This document shows positions 1 to 9,606 of a DNA stretch of 64,000 nt, in pieces. This DNA is from Gammaproteobacteria bacterium. Its GTDB lineage: Bacteria; Pseudomonadota; Gammaproteobacteria; Arenicellales; JAJDZL01. Location of the stretch: NCBI GenBank assembly GCA_022823625.1, contig JAJEHQ010000003.1:1-64000 (forward strand). Reading direction: 5' to 3'. The position numbers were made by a program, and so were the translations under genes. Position 1 is the first letter of the stretch. Each line of letters begins with the position of its first letter. The notes beneath the pieces were generated by a model. That model searched no databases, was not told where the DNA came from, and saw only the letters and a list, made by a program, of their open reading frames with translations.

Positions 1-142
1 CCGGATTCATACCAGTCTGGGGTTTCAGAGTCCGGTGGAGTTTGAAGCACAGCTGACTCAGCCCAAAACCATGCCGCCATTTTCACGTGAAAATGGCGGC
101 ATGGTCAGTTTAAACGTCTCTACCAAATCGGGGTAGGTTCAC
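1..142 (+). mobile_element. IS3-family transposase (OrfB) C-terminal remnant plus IS end
   Basis: Translates as ..GFQSPVEFEAQLTQPK..; near-identical inverted copy at 28273-28545; ends at shared TCTACCAAATCGGGGTAGGTTCA terminus. Confidence 0.75.
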
Positions 143-595
143 TTCTTACTTTGCAATTCACTATCGGCTGAGACAATTCGGCCTTTGAATACCCAAGTGA
201 TTTCGCTTGTGAGTACCTGACAAGTAGTCAGGTTTTTTAGAAAATATTTCAGACGAAAATTTGCTCGAATGTGGCAGTTTGACAACCCAAGTACGGTCAT
301 TACATTGATTCAGAAATAGGAACAGCAAAATAGCAAAAAATTCTAATTCTTCCACGACAAAGCCAACGCAAACACATACTTTGGAATCACGTTCCATTAA
401 GAGCAAATGCGCCTCAAATTTCACTCCCGGAAAGTGGTTCACAGACAACGCCATTTATATTGACCTGAACAAAGTGCAATGAAAGAAATTATGTGGTTTG
501 AGTCCATTTAATCCGAATTTCTTTTTCATCGGCAGCAAGGATACGAAGCAAAATGAAAATTTTACCGATTCACCTGTATCCCGACTTTTCAAGGT

Positions 596-1288
596 CTAAG
601 AAACTTCTCGTGCTGACAAACCTTTGCCTATGACAAATAACATGAATTCCAATGCTCTAATTTTTCCTACTTTATATCCCGCATAGCGACAAAATAAATT
701 TTGTACCGTATTAAGTGCCTCTACGACTGTTTGACTTTCCAACACAGAATGGCAGAAATCTAGATAGCATCCAAAAACTTGTATGTTTTTCATTTGGTAG
801 TGGTGCCCCTGCTTCCCAAATTTCTTTGCAACATTACTGTCCCAAATAGGGAAGAACTCAGGGTTGATGAAATGCAATGACTTACTAAGACCAACGCAAG
901 AACCGTTTATTGGAGAAGATTCAAAACCTATTACGAAGTTCTTTGCATCTCCCGACGTTTTGACATGAAATGCATGCAAAATTGTCTTTTTATCTTTGTG
1001 CTTGATTTCGTCGTTGATATCACACTTCGTCAGTGTGGCAGGCATCCAGCCATAGGCCATATGTGCAACAGCCATAATTGCATGTTCTCGAAAGTCTGAG
1101 CCAGCAATAGCCTGTTCACAGAGAGATTGACTGACTTTTATAAGAGAACAGTAGGAATTCAAATAATGATTCATGTATTGATCACAATTTGAAGGACACA
1201 ACGCAGATTTAATATCTTGCAATCTGCCCTCGAACTCAATCTCGATTTCATTGATTGCTAATTCTGTGTTCATGGGTCTATACCTCAA
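596..1288 (-). CDS. hypothetical protein (230 aa)
   Basis: Full-length ORF, globular composition (..SLHFINPEFFPIWDSNVAKKF..). Confidence 0.6.
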   Translation of the reverse strand: MRYRPMNTELAINEIEIEFEGRLQDIKSALCPSNCDQYMNHYLNSYCSLIKVSQSLCEQAIAGSDFREHAIMAVAHMAYGWMPATLTKCDINDEIKHKDKKTILHAFHVKTSGDAKNFVIGFESSPINGSCVGLSKSLHFINPEFFPIWDSNVAKKFGKQGHHYQMKNIQVFGCYLDFCHSVLESQTVVEALNTVQNLFCRYAGYKVGKIRALEFMLFVIGKGLSAREVS

Positions 1289-1342
1289 TTATTTGTTCTC
1301 TACAACTACTCTCCCACTACTAATTGGAGGGTGAATTCTCGT

Positions 1343-1460
1343 GGAGTAGAGTCGACTACTAGCGTAGCAATGTAAGGACAATGGGGAATCCGTTGTTAGC
1401 AGTTTTCATAAATTACCAATGTCTCACTCCATGCCGTACTCTGCGTTTCCAACAGTCGCT
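1343..1460. repeat. dispersed repeat copy A (IS-end-like, ~110 bp)
   Basis: Shares gagTCGACTA...GGGGAAtc..AGTTTtCa...TCActCCAtGCCGT..CTcCgTTTCCA with 6324-6440 and inverted 9455-9565. Confidence 0.6.
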
Positions 1461-1698
1461 CATCAAACCAGACTTGCAGTTTTCCGTGTCCGGGGTCAGA
1501 CAAACCTCTGCTATTCGCTCGCAACCCAACAAGGAAATTGATCGACATGCTTATATCCGTCGCTATATTCCGAAGCAGACTAGGTGCAATTTCCCGGCCG
1601 TGATCCATCGGTACAGTGGTAACTCGTCTATCTGGATGTTGTAATTGTTTGTGTGTCAATCCCAACACTTGATATTTAAATACAAAGCGAATGCACAC
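1396..1698 (-). pseudogene. HicA-like toxin C-terminal remnant fused to repeat copy A
   Basis: HPDRRVTTVPMDHGREIAPSLLRNIATDISMS resembles the HicA core; downstream reading frame runs into the dispersed repeat. Confidence 0.4.
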
Positions 1699-1989
1699 TC
1701 TTTACTCAACCTACAATTCCGAACAGCACTCATCTCCATTCTTTTGCTAATCTGATCGAAAACTTCTTCGAATTCTACGTATTGAGCAAATTGCTGTTCA
1801 ACTAGGCTTGACTCAGGGGAGACAACGAATACAACTTAGCTGACACCAGCTGCAATGGCTTTTTCAATTGCATACAGAATTAGCGGGCGAACATCATCCG
1901 GAAACATTTCTCCGGTAACTGCTTTTGTAGCAGGCAAGACGATTGATTTCGAACTGAATTGAGCATTACTCAAGTATTAGATTCGTTAT

Positions 1990-2874
1990 TCACCAATTTT
2001 CATCAGTGATATCAACGGGGTTATAACCGCACAATGCGCATTTATTTTCCTCAACGATATAACTTTGCCTTCTACAACCAGGGCAAGGTTCAAGCGCCCA
2101 ATCTCCCGTATCGTTGTAAGAAAGGTAATATTCGTGATACTTTTCGTTGATTAGTGCTGCCTCAAATATAGTCTCTCGCTCATGAATTGCACCACATGAT
2201 GAGCATAAAAGTTCGATCGAATATTCGTCTGCATTTCCTTCATCTAGTTGCATGATGAGTGAGGAACCACAGGACGGGCAACTAAGCTGCTCTATGGCTT
2301 GTTCAAGAATTGGTGAACCGAAGCTAACTGAACCAAAGGAACTAATACATCTAGCATGCTCTTTTTCATAAACTTCATTGGCTTCAAGTAGAGCCTGCCA
2401 TGTTTTCTGCCCAAGTAATGCAATAGGCAATTCGTTTAAGTGATCAACTACTAAACGATGAACGAGGACGAAAGTACCTGATAAAGCTTCCCGAAGCAGT
2501 GGCTCAGGTTTCTTACTGTAGAAATGTTCAATTTCGTTTCTTATCTCAGATATTCTGTTTAGACGATTCCAGTCTAATGACAACCCTAAACTTTCAAACC
2601 GTTCCTGAATTTGCGTTCGATTGACTGTTTTCCGCCCCTTGCCAACAAATATGATGGTTCCATCATCCCCTTTTGAAGGAAGTATTCTAGACTTGATTAA
2701 CACATCATTTGAGTTCTTTGGGCTATGTCTTACCAGAACTTCTTTGCATAAGAGGAGAATGCCAGCATAAATATTACGGATGGCTGAAAGAGACCGCGCA
2801 TACTGACCTGAGTGAAGATCCTTGACACCCATACTAATTGATAGAATGGCGTTTCCAATTAGGCTATCAGTCAT
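1990..2874 (-). CDS. DUF4145-like protein with C-terminal zinc ribbons
   Basis: 294 aa ORF; CPSCG..CSSCG and CPGC..CALCG pairs after a helical N-terminal domain. Confidence 0.6.
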   Translation of the reverse strand: MTDSLIGNAILSISMGVKDLHSGQYARSLSAIRNIYAGILLLCKEVLVRHSPKNSNDVLIKSRILPSKGDDGTIIFVGKGRKTVNRTQIQERFESLGLSLDWNRLNRISEIRNEIEHFYSKKPEPLLREALSGTFVLVHRLVVDHLNELPIALLGQKTWQALLEANEVYEKEHARCISSFGSVSFGSPILEQAIEQLSCPSCGSSLIMQLDEGNADEYSIELLCSSCGAIHERETIFEAALINEKYHEYYLSYNDTGDWALEPCPGCRRQSYIVEENKCALCGYNPVDITDENW

Positions 2875-3046
2875 AGTAGCTGCCTTGCAAGCTAGTCATA
2901 TGTGTCTACGTTTACTCCCAATTCTTCCGCAGAAATTGATTGTGCCATGAAACTTTAATGATCGCATTCTATTGCAATAACTTCGCCAATGGTAGAGCGG
3001 CTATCCACTGATTTTAGATTTGATGCACAACTGTACTCTCACAATT

Positions 3047-3754
3047 TGAGTTATGCCCAAATGTAGTGCGTGCCGGGGGTAGAAAAAAAAGCGGCGTATC
3101 TGGTTAAATGTAGAAAACCACTTTTACAACCAACCAGAGAGGTACGCCACTATGGATAAGGATAACCTAATTGAATTTGAAAGTCGAGACATTTCACCTG
3201 ATGTTGTGACCGAATTGGTTCGCACCGGTGCCAGACGGATACTGGCGCAGGACCTGAAGCTTGAGGTGGAGGGATTTCTCGCTCAGTATGAGGGACAGTA
3301 TGCTGGGAACGGGCTCAGGGCGGTGGTTCGAAGTGGCTGGCAGACTGAGCGTGATATACAGACTGGTACTGGGCCGGTTTCGGCTCGGATTCCGAAGGTT
3401 CGCTCGAACACCGGCGAGCCGGTGTCGTTCCGCTCGGCACTGATTCCACCGTATGTCCGAAAGACGGCGACGGTTGAGGCGTTTGTGCCGTGGCTTTATC
3501 TGAAGGGTGTGTCAAGCGGTGAGATGGTGGATACCCTGAAGGTTCTGTTGGGCGGCGGGGCGCAGGGTTTTTCAGCCTCATCGGTGTCCCGACTGACGCA
3601 GCAGTGGAATGAGGAACTCAGGCGATGGCAGCAGCGCGGCAAAGTGATGGAGGGAGTGAAATTTATTAACGGAATTGAGTTGAATTACAATGACACCGAC
3701 CAGGTAGCCGCTTAGTGACGCTTTCCGTCACGCACTACATTTGGGCATAACTCA
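3047..3754 (+). mobile_element. internally deleted IS256-family element with intact terminal inverted repeats
   Basis: Perfect 26-bp inverted repeats TGAGTTATGCCCAAATGTAGTGCGTG at 3047-3072 and 3729-3754, surrounding a shortened transposase ORF. Confidence 0.85.
3152..3715 (+). pseudogene. IS256-family transposase, N-terminus joined in frame to extreme C-terminus
   Basis: DISPDVVTELVRTGARRILAQDLKLEVEGFLAQYEG..IPKVRSNTGEPVSFRSALIPPYVRKT.. is typical IS256 N-terminus; 187 aa rather than ~400. Confidence 0.85.
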
Positions 3755-4311
3755 CAAAAAACTAAAGAAATAAGGCGCGTTGAGTTCCTTCAGCTGGAAT
3801 ATGTATGTCATCCGGGACAAAAAAATGAAGAGTTTTTCCCGAAAGGACTATACCTAGTCAATTGAATCTCTATATCGGATATCTAGGAGATCTCTCACGC
3901 TGGCAATGTACTATTAGTCAAGCCACAATTACGACGTGGAATTAGGTAGTGATATTGGCATCCTTGTGCAGGAATTTGCAATTTGGTATCGTAATTTACA
4001 CGTCTCGCGTGAAGTAAATTCCGAGTTAACAGTAGAACATAAACGCAAGAACTCATGGCTTGTTAGGGGACTTCGAATTGCAGTTATTTATGACAAATGC
4101 GATTCCAAGATCCAACCTTTGCATCATTAGGTTAGCGTTGATGAATTGAACATAGCTTTAGCGGAAAACTTAACAATAAGGACGAGTATAGAAATAAAGA
4201 TTCGAATGCTCAGACTAACGAAAGGAATATTTATCCATTGCTCCGATGAGCGATTCGTCTTGTATTCTTTTATGTTGATGGAATAAATTAATTACTTGAT
4301 CAAACAATATT

Positions 4312-5661
4312 ATGTCGGAAAAAAAGATTACATTCCTTATCGACAATTTATCCGAGGGACTAGATGTTGAAGTGAAGAATTGGCTCAACGGGTTAAAGTC
4401 GAATGAGGACAAATCCACCTTAGCTAAAGAAATCATAGCATTGGCCAACAGTGGTGGTGGACACATATTCATTGGATTTGACGATCAAGGCGATCAGTTC
4501 GTTGAAGTTCAAGCACAGGGCGGCGAGTTTGATGCATTTACTCAAGATAGTATCGCTAATGTAGTAAACAAGTATGTATCACCACCATGTCAATGTTCTG
4601 TAAGCTACCATCGACAAAAGGATTCAACTATCACACATCCCGTAATTACCGTTCCGGGTGACCATCGCACCCCAGTGTGGGCGAAACATGGAGGACCTGA
4701 TAATAAAAATCTTCAACCTGAATCTGTGTATGTTCGACGACCGGGCGGAGCCAGTGAACGTGCAAGAACTCAAGATGATTGGGAAAAGTTGTTGGATAGA
4801 TTAGTCAAGGCTCGACAAAATGAATTGCTTAGCGCGATGCGTAACGTTCTGAATCCTCCACAAAGAGTAATTCGACCAGAGGAGAGTCTCGATCTATGGG
4901 ACAAAAAGTGTCTTAATCTTTGGATCGAAAAGATCAGCGCACTTCCTGATTCTGACGCACGACGCAATGAAAAGGGATACTGGACGGTGTCATTCGCGAT
5001 CGAAACTTTTAATCGACCAAGCTTGACAACTTTAAGAAAGAAACTGGCGAACGAGATTCCGATCTATTCGGATTGGCCACCATTTACATTCTTAACTGAC
5101 CATCCTCGGAGTCCTTCTGCACGGGGCGATGAAATTGAAGCTTGGCTTGCCCGTAACCAATCGGTTGATGAGTTTGTAAGTGAAGACGTTTATGCAGACT
5201 ACTGGCGGCTATCAAATCGCGGTAAAGGTTTTTTACTCCGACCGATGCAAGAAGATCGCGCAGGCTTTTTATCTAACTTCTATCCAAAACCGGTAGGTCC
5301 ATATTTTGATTGGACTCTTCCAATTTACCGAATGACCGAAATTCTAAAGTTTGTGGAGTCACTCGCAGGACACTTTGCTGACAGGAATTCTAAGTTCTCA
5401 TTATTTCTCAACTACTATGGAACAAATAGCAGGAAACTCGTAAATTGTTCCCATAAATATTACCTGTCCGAAGGAGCTGAGTGTTCTCATTCGCAACTGA
5501 CTGCTAGGCTGGATGGTGTGGTGTCTCAAATTGGAATGACTCTAGAGGAAGCTATATTCACTTTATTGAGACCAATTTACGAACAGTTCAACTTTACGGA
5601 ACTCCCGAAAGAATTGGTAGATTCCGTTGTTCAAGATACCCTATCAAACCAAAGCATGTAG
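4312..5661 (+). CDS. AlbA_2 (Schlafen-like) putative DNA/nucleic acid-binding domain protein
   Basis: EVKNWLNGLKSNEDKSTLAKEIIALANSGGGHIFIGFDDQGD motif; 449 aa. Confidence 0.8.
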   Translation: MSEKKITFLIDNLSEGLDVEVKNWLNGLKSNEDKSTLAKEIIALANSGGGHIFIGFDDQGDQFVEVQAQGGEFDAFTQDSIANVVNKYVSPPCQCSVSYHRQKDSTITHPVITVPGDHRTPVWAKHGGPDNKNLQPESVYVRRPGGASERARTQDDWEKLLDRLVKARQNELLSAMRNVLNPPQRVIRPEESLDLWDKKCLNLWIEKISALPDSDARRNEKGYWTVSFAIETFNRPSLTTLRKKLANEIPIYSDWPPFTFLTDHPRSPSARGDEIEAWLARNQSVDEFVSEDVYADYWRLSNRGKGFLLRPMQEDRAGFLSNFYPKPVGPYFDWTLPIYRMTEILKFVESLAGHFADRNSKFSLFLNYYGTNSRKLVNCSHKYYLSEGAECSHSQLTARLDGVVSQIGMTLEEAIFTLLRPIYEQFNFTELPKELVDSVVQDTLSNQSM

Positions 5662-5765
5662 AATGTCCCGTTTTAGAATTCAAATCTAGCGAGTTACCGA
5701 TGAATTGCAACAACTCATCCTAATTTGGTGACGAGACAATACCTATTCCAAAAATAAAGGAGAAA

Positions 5766-6119
5766 ATGCAATTGTGCCGCACAGGTTGTGTGCAATTGGT
5801 AGAATCAACTTGCACTGAGTCAAAATCGTATGCTGAATTTTTTTGCAAAATTTCTTCTGGTATCGACATCCCTGTTTCCTGTGTTCGTTGCAATGGCCAT
5901 AAGTCAGTTCGAACGGGACTATCCTTGGACGATCTGGATATTGTGGCTTGTAGCAGCAACAACATTGGTGTTGATAGCAATAATGTCAGATTAGTAAATA
6001 GTGGATTTCTTACATGGTTGATTAGACATGAAATTAATGCTTTGCTTATACTACTAGTCGTTTGGACAGCAACAGTGATTTGGTCAATCCACAGAATGTC
6101 GACAACAGATCGATCTTGA
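5766..6119 (+). CDS. hypothetical small protein with C-terminal TM segment
   Basis: 117 aa ORF; INALLILLVVWTATVIWSIHR hydrophobic segment. Confidence 0.3.
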   Translation: MQLCRTGCVQLVESTCTESKSYAEFFCKISSGIDIPVSCVRCNGHKSVRTGLSLDDLDIVACSSNNIGVDSNNVRLVNSGFLTWLIRHEINALLILLVVWTATVIWSIHRMSTTDRS

Positions 6120-6323
6120 ATCCGTTAAACTTCTGAATCGAGTTGTTTCACCGAAATTGTGTGTTGCAATAAAATCGACGGTCGTTTCGGTCGTTGTCTT
6201 ATCAGGCTTTTGAATTAGAATTAGACGCTATGTTTTAACCTGTTTCCCACAAATTATTGGGGGTACGTATAGATAATATAAGCGTATTTTCAGTAATTAA
6301 CAGTAGGAGGAACAGGCATGAAC

Positions 6324-6440
6324 GAGAGTAGAGTCGACTAATGGCGCGGTGAACGTTAGGTTGATGGGGGAATCTGTAGCTAGCAGTTTTCACGAAAAAC
6401 TAGTGCCTCAATCCACGCCGTTATCTCCGTTTCCAGTATT
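6324..6440. repeat. dispersed repeat copy B
   Basis: Same orientation as copy A; gagtagagtcgactaatggcgcggtg...gggggaatctgtagctagcagttttcac...ccgtttccag. Confidence 0.6.
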
Positions 6441-6532
6441 ATGCCGAGTGGACCTTAATGCCGAGTCATTTGCAAAAGTCCGCATGGCGGCTTGGTTCTC
6501 CCACAAAAACACTCGGCATTAAATCCTGTCAG

Positions 6533-6826
6533 TCAGGTTCTGTAAAGAATTTCCATAAGCTCATCTCTTGCTCTCGGGAACTTTTCTGGTTTAATCGATG
6601 GAGGGGTAACCGCCTCAAGTATTTCCAGTTTGTCAGCCGGACTGGCTCGCAGATACATTTCGGTTGTCTTGATGTCCGCATGACCCAGCCACAACGACAC
6701 TATTCGGATGTCGCGCGTAGCTGTCAGTATGGTCATTGCAGTTGAATGACATGCGGGGTGATGCGTTTGCTCTTTAATGATGGCATGCTTTGTGAGGCTG
6801 TGTGCTATTACCAAAAATGCCCACAC
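6533..6826 (-). pseudogene. tyrosine recombinase/integrase C-terminal remnant
   Basis: ACHSTAMTILTATRDIRIVSLWLGHADIKTTEMYLRASPADKLEIL: HxxT..LGHxxxxTTxxY catalytic signature. Confidence 0.7.
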
Positions 6827-6987
6827 AATGGGGCAGATCCCGCGCCATCACGGTGCGCTGGCGTTACTACGCCATGGCTGGCCAGATCGTCCGGCATGCC
6901 CGCCAGTGGACTTTGAAAGTCAATCCGGCGTGTCGCCTCCGGCTGACTCAGGCAATCGACACGATCCGCACCTTCCAGTTCCCGTAA
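6802..6987 (+). pseudogene. IS1380/IS4-type transposase C-terminal remnant
   Basis: WGRSRAITVRWRYYAMAGQIVRHARQWTLKVNPACRLRLTQAIDTIR. Confidence 0.5.
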
Positions 6988-7298
6988 CGCAGGCTCTCTG
7001 GGTCTGATCCCACCACCTGTGGACTCCATTCCGGCAGGCCGGAAGAACGTCGTACGTCCGCAAACCAGCCGAGCGCGCATCCACCGCACCAGAAACCAGT
7101 AAAATCCTCGTGGACTGGCTTGACCTCCCGTTTCCCGGTTGGAAACTGAAACGGATAAAGCCCACAATGGACTCCAACACGTTACAATCGCTGGATTGGC
7201 TGTCATCAATTGCTCTATTTACGGATTTTGGAGCCATTCCAGCCTGACACTATGATTCCGTATAATTTACCTGCGGGGAATCCATTTCATTAATTCCA

Positions 7299-7907
7299 GT
7301 GTTTCACAATTGCTTAGACGATTGTATAGATAGTGGTTTTGATTACAGTGCCGCATACGAGAAATATGGTTCAGAATGGGCTAACGAACAGCTTGAAATA
7401 GCGTTTGATTTGTGCTGGGACCATTGCGAAGCGAAAATTCGAACTGACAATGTAAATACGAACGAAACTCCCGCAAGCAAGTCGACCGTACCGGCTAACG
7501 AAGATGCGACTTCAGGGACGAGAGAATTTTGGGGTGCTGCTGTATTTGGAGCAGACTATGACTCTGGGACCACATCATATGGGTTGAGTTGGAATTATCC
7601 ATCGCAAGAAAGTGCGATTCAGGCAGCAATTTATGAGTGCTCTCGCAGAATACCAGAGGAGAATTGCGATCAGTCTCTTGGCAACATTATCGATAGATTC
7701 TCAACGTCTGCTCCATATGAGAGCGATTTTGTTTTTAGAACTCGGTGCTTCGCAGTCGTATCCTTTACACCACCTGGCTACAACTTAAAATTGTACACCG
7801 GAGTAGCTGGAGAGACTAAAATGCAAGCTGAGTCTCGGGCAAACAAGAAAGTAAGTGAGTGGGGAAATAGAGCGTTTCCTGAACAGTCCGTTTGCAATTC
7901 ACAGTGA
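7299..7907 (+). CDS. DUF4189-like domain protein
   Basis: FWGAAVFGADY..SYGLSWNYPSQESAIQAAIYECSRR..C pattern. Confidence 0.6.
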   Translation: MFHNCLDDCIDSGFDYSAAYEKYGSEWANEQLEIAFDLCWDHCEAKIRTDNVNTNETPASKSTVPANEDATSGTREFWGAAVFGADYDSGTTSYGLSWNYPSQESAIQAAIYECSRRIPEENCDQSLGNIIDRFSTSAPYESDFVFRTRCFAVVSFTPPGYNLKLYTGVAGETKMQAESRANKKVSEWGNRAFPEQSVCNSQ

Positions 7908-8624
7908 ATACTCTTGAAATTTGAACTTACGATTCGATAGTTTTTCGAGTTTGTATTTAACGAATGCTCGTATCCAAAATGGATACACCCGCATCGTCAT
8001 ATATGGAAATCCTCCTCAAAAGCAAGATTTAACTGTAATTCGATGACATGATTGAGTTGCTCTCGTATCACCAAGGTGTTCGGCGATTGGTCTTGCGTCT
8101 GTTCAACGGTATCCGCGCGTTTTAACATACCAGTAATTTTACAGATCGCCACGCACATTGCTAATCATTTCAGTGCACTCAGGCAGTTGGTTAACCGCTC
8201 TTTGGTCCCATTGATGAGTAGTGTTGAACTGATTCTTGAACCTTCGACAACACCGTAAACGGGTTGTGTTTGAGTAATTACGTTCGAAATATGGCGCTGG
8301 TGAGCGATATTTTAGAAAAATTCGGGGAATCGCCCTGCAAGGCTTTGTGTGAGGGCCTAGTCGAGCGTTTGTTTGAACGCTTGGGCATTTCCGACCGATA
8401 TTGTCGCCGAAAATCTGCTGCTTAGTCTCCAGTCAATTTTTTTTACATCAAGCACTGCATGATGTTTGAATCCTTCCATATGAGTGATGCAAAAAACAAT
8501 TCGACCGTCTACATCGGCCAAATGACAACCTGGGCGATTGTCACAAGGCTTACAGTTGGTTGTCCGACGTTTATTTCGGAACTGTTGTAGTCGGCTGGGC
8601 AGAAATTGTCGTCGTCGCTGGCTT

Positions 8625-9200
8625 TCACTTCGCCTCAACAAGCGTTGACATCCTAGCCCGCATTTTTCGTGTGCCGTGGAAAGGCGCTTTTCTCTGGTGG
8701 GTGCGAATCCCACCCAACAACTGTCGCTCCGGTTGGTAGCGGCTAGAGCGAATCATGGAGGTAAAACATGGTTTGAAGCACATTAGTTTAACGGGTCGTT
8801 TTAGACGATTCAGCGAACATACGGGCTGGAACGCGAGTGAACGTTGAGCAGGCCTCGAGACGAAGCAATGCGGAAGCCGATTCCTCGTTATTGGGAAGAA
8901 GGCCGATGGCGCATTGGGAAGCGAGCGACAAGTGCACCGATGTGTTTCCGCCGGGGTAATGACGCTGGCACGTATGGAGGATGAGAGAAGTGGCAACACG
9001 GGAAGCCCTGGCAATGGTGCGGTACACTAAACTGGTAATCAGCGAGGATGGGACTGGGTTGTCAGGGTAGCGGATAGGTTCGTAATACCGAAGATGCGGA
9101 GTAATGTCTGCGGAGGAAAACAGCCTCAGGCATGGAAGGATACGCAAAGATGGAAGAATGCGGGAGTGGCTTTGCCTATAACCTCGCATTAAGTGTGGAA
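8625..9200 (+). ncRNA. putative group II intron RNA 5' portion, without intron-encoded protein
   Basis: GGTGGGTGCGAATCCCACCC ... GGTTGGTAGCGGCTAGAGCGAATCATGGAGGTAAAACATGG ... GTGGCAACACGGGAAGCCCTGG resemble bacterial group II intron domain I blocks; no RT ORF follows. Confidence 0.5.
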
Positions 9201-9454
9201 TATTCGGAACGTATCACTATGTGAAAGTCAAGGAGCCGAATTTTATTTGGGTCGGTGATGTCGGGGCGTAATCAGGCTTGACATCGCACTGACATTGTTG
9301 CACAGATAGGATAGTCGATGTACCAAGACTACTTTTTTGCGGTTAATTTCCGGTTCCATCTTCTGTACTTGTTTCAGTGTTCTGTGTGCGAGATGCATGA
9401 TGCCGCTGGAGAGCTCGATGCCGGAAAACGGTACGCCGCGTTCGGTGAGCGGCT

Positions 9455-9565
9455 ACTGGAAAAGGAGATCACGGCATGGAGTGAGGTACTGGCACATAGT
9501 GGAAACTTCCAGTAAACAGTTTCCCCCACTGTCCTAACTTAAACCGCGCCAGTAGTCGACTCAAC
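9455..9565. repeat. dispersed repeat copy C (inverted relative to A and B)
   Basis: Reverse complement reads gagtcgactactggcgcggtttaagttaggacagtgggggaaactg...cctcactccatgccgtgatctccttttccag. Confidence 0.6.
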
Positions 9566-9606
9566 CTGGTAAATAGTTGAATACGCCTCTGAACATGGTA
9601 TTAAGT

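Noticed and set aside
3038-3757. CTCACAA on both sides of the IS256 derivative as a target-site duplication
   Set aside because: The right copy overlaps the inverted repeat itself, so the positions are inconsistent with a true TSD
6777-7237. Overlapping ORFs 6777-7007, 6808-7209, 6920-7237
   Set aside because: Frame shadows of an IS1380/IS4-like transposase fragment
8357-9189. Minus-strand ORFs 8357-8713, 8625-9014, 8788-9189
   Set aside because: Lie opposite the group II intron-like RNA region; compositions look like non-coding translation
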